From positions 9,071-26,327 of the forward strand of contig DAVH01000032.1 of the NCBI GenBank assembly GCA_002508545.1: a stretch of DNA of 17,257 bases, in the 5' to 3' direction. Position 1 is the stretch's first letter; every line of letters starts with the position of its first letter. Source of the DNA: Methanomassiliicoccus sp. UBA6. GTDB taxonomy: Archaea; Thermoplasmatota; Thermoplasmata; Methanomassiliicoccales; Methanomassiliicoccaceae. Made by a program: the position numbers and the translations under genes. Below the pieces are notes generated by a model that searched no databases, was not told the DNA's origin, and saw only the letters and a list, made by a program, of their open reading frames with translations. Shown here in pieces: positions 15,386-17,257 of this stretch.

Positions 15386-15401
15386 GAACGCGGCCGCGTT
15401 C
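15386..15401. promoter_or_regulatory. Perfect 16-bp palindrome in the ATP-grasp leader
   Basis: GAACGCGG followed by CCGCGTTC is perfectly self-complementary. It lies between the TATA box (15430-15437) and the ATP-grasp ATG (15374), directly next to the GAGGT ribosome binding site at 15381-15385. A partial second copy, AACGCGGCCG followed by TTC, lies at 15435-15447 on the other side of the TATA box. It may be a DNA operator or an RNA hairpin with a GGCC loop. Confidence 0.5.
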
Positions 15402-15429
15402 CATGCGGCATATGGATTCCTTGGTGTTG

Positions 15430-15437
15430 AATATAAC
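15430..15437 (-). promoter_or_regulatory. TATA box of the ATP-grasp/PHP unit
   Basis: GTTATATT on the minus strand lies about 60 bases before the ATP-grasp ATG, just past the glycosyltransferase stop codon. It predicts transcription from about 15407 with a leader near 33 bases. The pair can thus be expressed separately from the upstream sugar genes. Confidence 0.5.
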
Positions 15438-15445
15438 GCGGCCGT

Positions 15446-16555
15446 TCAGGAGAGCAGGCGCGAGTACGCCCTCTGAAGGCGCTCGCGCATCGTGCCCCAG
15501 TTGTACTCCCGCTCCGCCGCCTGGCGACCCTTGCGGCCCATCTCCGCCCTGACCTCGTGGTCCCTCAGGCGGTCGACAGCCTCCCGGAAGTTCTCCTCGC
15601 TCCACTCGAAGGATATGCCGCAGCCCTCCCGCTCCACGATCTCCGCGTTGAGCGTGCCGCGGGACACGATGATCGGCAGGCCGAAGGCCATGCACTCGCC
15701 GAGCTTGTTCGCGGTCCCGGTGCGGTAGTTCTCGTTGGCCGGGTCGATGAGGATGAGCACCGCGTCCACGCGATTGTACTCGTCGAGGAGCTTGGTGAAC
15801 GGCAGGTGACCGATGTACTCCACGTTGGCGTGCTCCCTCGCTCCCTGCTCCACCGCCTGCTGCAGCCGCCCGGAGCCGGCGATGCGCAGCACGCACCGGT
15901 CGATCTTCGCCGCCGCCTCGATGCTCTCCTCCAGGTAGCGCATCGGCTCGAAGGTGACGGGGTTGAAGAGCACGATATTCTCGTGCTGCTCATGCTCCCT
16001 CACCTTCGACCGGGGAGGAAGCTCGATCACGTTCATGATCACCAGGACCTTGTCCCGGGCGTGCTTCTCCAGCTCGGCGGCCATGGCCTCGTTGATGGTG
16101 ATGACCAGGTCCGGGCGGGGGAGCAGGTACTGCTCGAGCCGCTCCACGGCGCGGGAGACGGCCGCCGGCACGTCCATGGCGATCATCTTGGCGTACCGCT
16201 CGTGGGCGTCGTAGACCAGGGGGATGCCTCGCAGGCGGGAGATGAGGAGGCCGACGGGCAGCGTGTCCAGATCGTGGGCGTGCACGATGTCCGGGTCCAC
16301 CTCCCTAGCCGCGGCGAGCGAGCGGAGCAGGAACAGGGGATAGTTGAGAACGAGCGCCATCTGCCCGCCGACCCTTCCCGTCCGGACGCGGTGCAGCTTT
16401 ACACCCTCCACGACCTCGCTAGGCGGCCGCGAGCGCAGGCGGTCCCACGCGGCGACCGTGACCTGATGGCCGCCGTCGATGAGCGCCTTCGCTTCCTTGT
16501 GGACCCGAGGATCGGGGCGGTACTCGTTGGTGACGAGCATCAGGACCGCGGCCAT
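15446..16555 (-). CDS. GT4-family (GT-B fold) glycosyltransferase
   Basis: This 369-residue enzyme should transfer a sugar from an NDP-sugar to a glycan or lipid acceptor on the cytoplasmic side of the membrane. The N-terminal domain begins VLMLVTNEYRPDPRVHKEAKAL, typical of group 1 transferases, and contains IVHAHDLDTLP (residues 90-100) and VYDAHERY (114-121). The C-terminal donor-binding domain has IAGSGRL (225-231), YIGHLPF (247-253) and NKLGECMAFGLPIIVS (283-298). There is no transmembrane helix; one hydrophobic stretch (LVLNYPLFLLRSL, 68-80) may be a membrane-association helix. GAGGT precedes the ATG by 3 bases, and the upstream oxidoreductase stops 6 bases before the ATG, so the two are co-transcribed. 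The family is confident; donor and acceptor are unknown. Confidence 0.9.
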   Translation of the reverse strand: MAAVLMLVTNEYRPDPRVHKEAKALIDGGHQVTVAAWDRLRSRPPSEVVEGVKLHRVRTGRVGGQMALVLNYPLFLLRSLAAAREVDPDIVHAHDLDTLPVGLLISRLRGIPLVYDAHERYAKMIAMDVPAAVSRAVERLEQYLLPRPDLVITINEAMAAELEKHARDKVLVIMNVIELPPRSKVREHEQHENIVLFNPVTFEPMRYLEESIEAAAKIDRCVLRIAGSGRLQQAVEQGAREHANVEYIGHLPFTKLLDEYNRVDAVLILIDPANENYRTGTANKLGECMAFGLPIIVSRGTLNAEIVEREGCGISFEWSEENFREAVDRLRDHEVRAEMGRKGRQAAEREYNWGTMRERLQRAYSRLLS

Positions 16556-16561
16556 GCGACC

Positions 16562-17257
16562 TCAGATACCGGTATCGACGGTGCGTCCCTCTCGCAGGGA
16601 TTCCATGCTCTTCTCGATCATCTCCACCGTCCTGACGCCGACGGTGCCGGAGTTCCTCGTCTCCGTCGAGGGGTCCCCGATCGACTGCAGGAAGTTGGTC
16701 AGCTCCGTCCGGATGGTGTTGTTCCTCTCGATGCCGAGCTTGTAGGTGTACCCGCTCTCGTAGATGGTGACGTCCTGGGCCACCGCGTCGATGACCGCGG
16801 AGCGGTTCTCCCCGATGATCTCGATCTGCCGCACCTTGCGGGGCGCCAGCCAGCTCAGGGTGGCGTTCGCCAGGACGCCCGAAGGCATCTCGCAGGTGAT
16901 GAACGCCAGCTCCTCCATCTCCTTCCTCCGGTACGGCTTGCCGGTGCAGGTGATCCTCTCCGGCCAGGCGTCGAAGATGAAGTTGACCATGTCGAAGAAG
17001 TGCGGCGCCAGGTCGACGATGACGTCCCGGTCCGCGAACGCGGGCTCCAAATTCGTCCACGTGAAGTTCATGTTGAACGGCCGGCCGAAGAAGTTCTGGC
17101 CCATGAGGCGGCGGATCTCCAGCAGCGCGTTGTTGAAGCGATAGATGTGCCCCACCGAGAGCGCCCGGTTCTTCTTCCCGGCGAGCTCCACGAGCTCCTT
17201 GCCGTCCTTCGAGCTCAGGGTGATGGGCTTCTCCACTAGTACGTGCTTCCCGGCCTC
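16562..17257 (-). CDS. Gfo/Idh/MocA family sugar oxidoreductase (N-terminus beyond window)
   Basis: The visible 231 residues begin in EAGKHVLVEKPIT, which contains the nicotinamide-binding EKP motif that follows the Rossmann domain in this family. About 90-110 N-terminal residues therefore lie beyond 17257. The C-terminal alpha/beta domain is present, with the catalytic D-x3-H pattern in VDLAPHFFDM and conserved GHIYRFNNAL and GRP segments. These enzymes oxidise or reduce sugars, often NDP-sugars, using bound NAD(P). The frame stays open to the last base of the window. It is followed 6 bases later by the GT4 gene, which places its substrate in glycan synthesis. The exact reaction cannot be told from this part. 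Confidence 0.9.
   Translation of the reverse strand, partial: EAGKHVLVEKPITLSSKDGKELVELAGKKNRALSVGHIYRFNNALLEIRRLMGQNFFGRPFNMNFTWTNLEPAFADRDVIVDLAPHFFDMVNFIFDAWPERITCTGKPYRRKEMEELAFITCEMPSGVLANATLSWLAPRKVRQIEIIGENRSAVIDAVAQDVTIYESGYTYKLGIERNNTIRTELTNFLQSIGDPSTETRNSGTVGVRTVEMIEKSMESLREGRTVDTGI

Noticed and set aside
15557..17239. 560-codon plus-strand frame opposite the glycosyltransferase and oxidoreductase genes
   Set aside because: It covers two well-supported genes, the composition is Val/His/Asp/Arg-biased, and there is no promoter, ribosome binding site or family resemblance.

Overview
The window looks like ordinary chromosome from a high-GC archaeon. The reasons are archaeal TATA boxes 25-40 bases upstream of several starts, GGTGA/GGAGG-type ribosome binding sites with heavy translational coupling, an archaeal Sm-like protein, and an smc-scpA-scpB operon. 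A euryarchaeal member of the Thermoplasmatota (for example a Methanomassiliicoccales relative) is my best guess, but that placement is inference. I saw no IS elements, CRISPR arrays, tRNA or rRNA genes.

Layout. (1) Positions 3-119: the 3' end of an unrecognised plus-strand gene, convergent with the next block. (2) Positions 143-6020, minus strand: a five-gene operon read as double-length ABC permease, ABC ATPase, second ABC ATPase, DUF47/PhoU-like protein and phosphoglucosamine mutase. Its genes overlap or lie within 4 bases of each other. A TATA box and a near-perfect 20-bp palindrome sit in front of the permease. (3) Positions 6098-7315, minus strand: a sugar-1-phosphate nucleotidyltransferase behind an Sm-like (SmAP) gene. 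(4) Positions 7316-7666: no convincing gene, but a strong hairpin. (5) Positions 7667-12679, minus strand: scpB, scpA and smc, the condensin operon, transcribed smc first. The smc ribosome binding site lies inside a predicted leader hairpin. (6) Positions 12680-13022: an AT-rich divergent promoter region. (7) Positions 13023-13655, plus strand: a PIG-L/LmbE-type deacetylase, probably leaderless. (8) Positions 13672-17257, minus strand: a Gfo/Idh/MocA oxidoreductase (cut by the window edge), a GT4 glycosyltransferase, then an ATP-grasp ligase and a PHP-domain hydrolase behind their own promoter.

How the parts fit. GlmM (hexosamine phosphate isomerisation), the nucleotidyltransferase (sugar activation), GT4 (transfer), PIG-L (N-deacetylation) and Gfo/Idh (sugar oxidation/reduction) are all functions used to make amino-sugar glycoconjugates. 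The coupled ATP-grasp/PHP pair is the least explained element and the best candidate for an undescribed step. The ABC transporter has two ATPases and a fused permease but no substrate-binding protein in view. Its DUF47 partner hints at phosphate or a phosphorylated substrate.

The sharpest sequence-level oddity is the upstream ABC ATPase. It has a perfect Shine-Dalgarno sequence and a full conserved N-terminus but ACG where ATG is expected.
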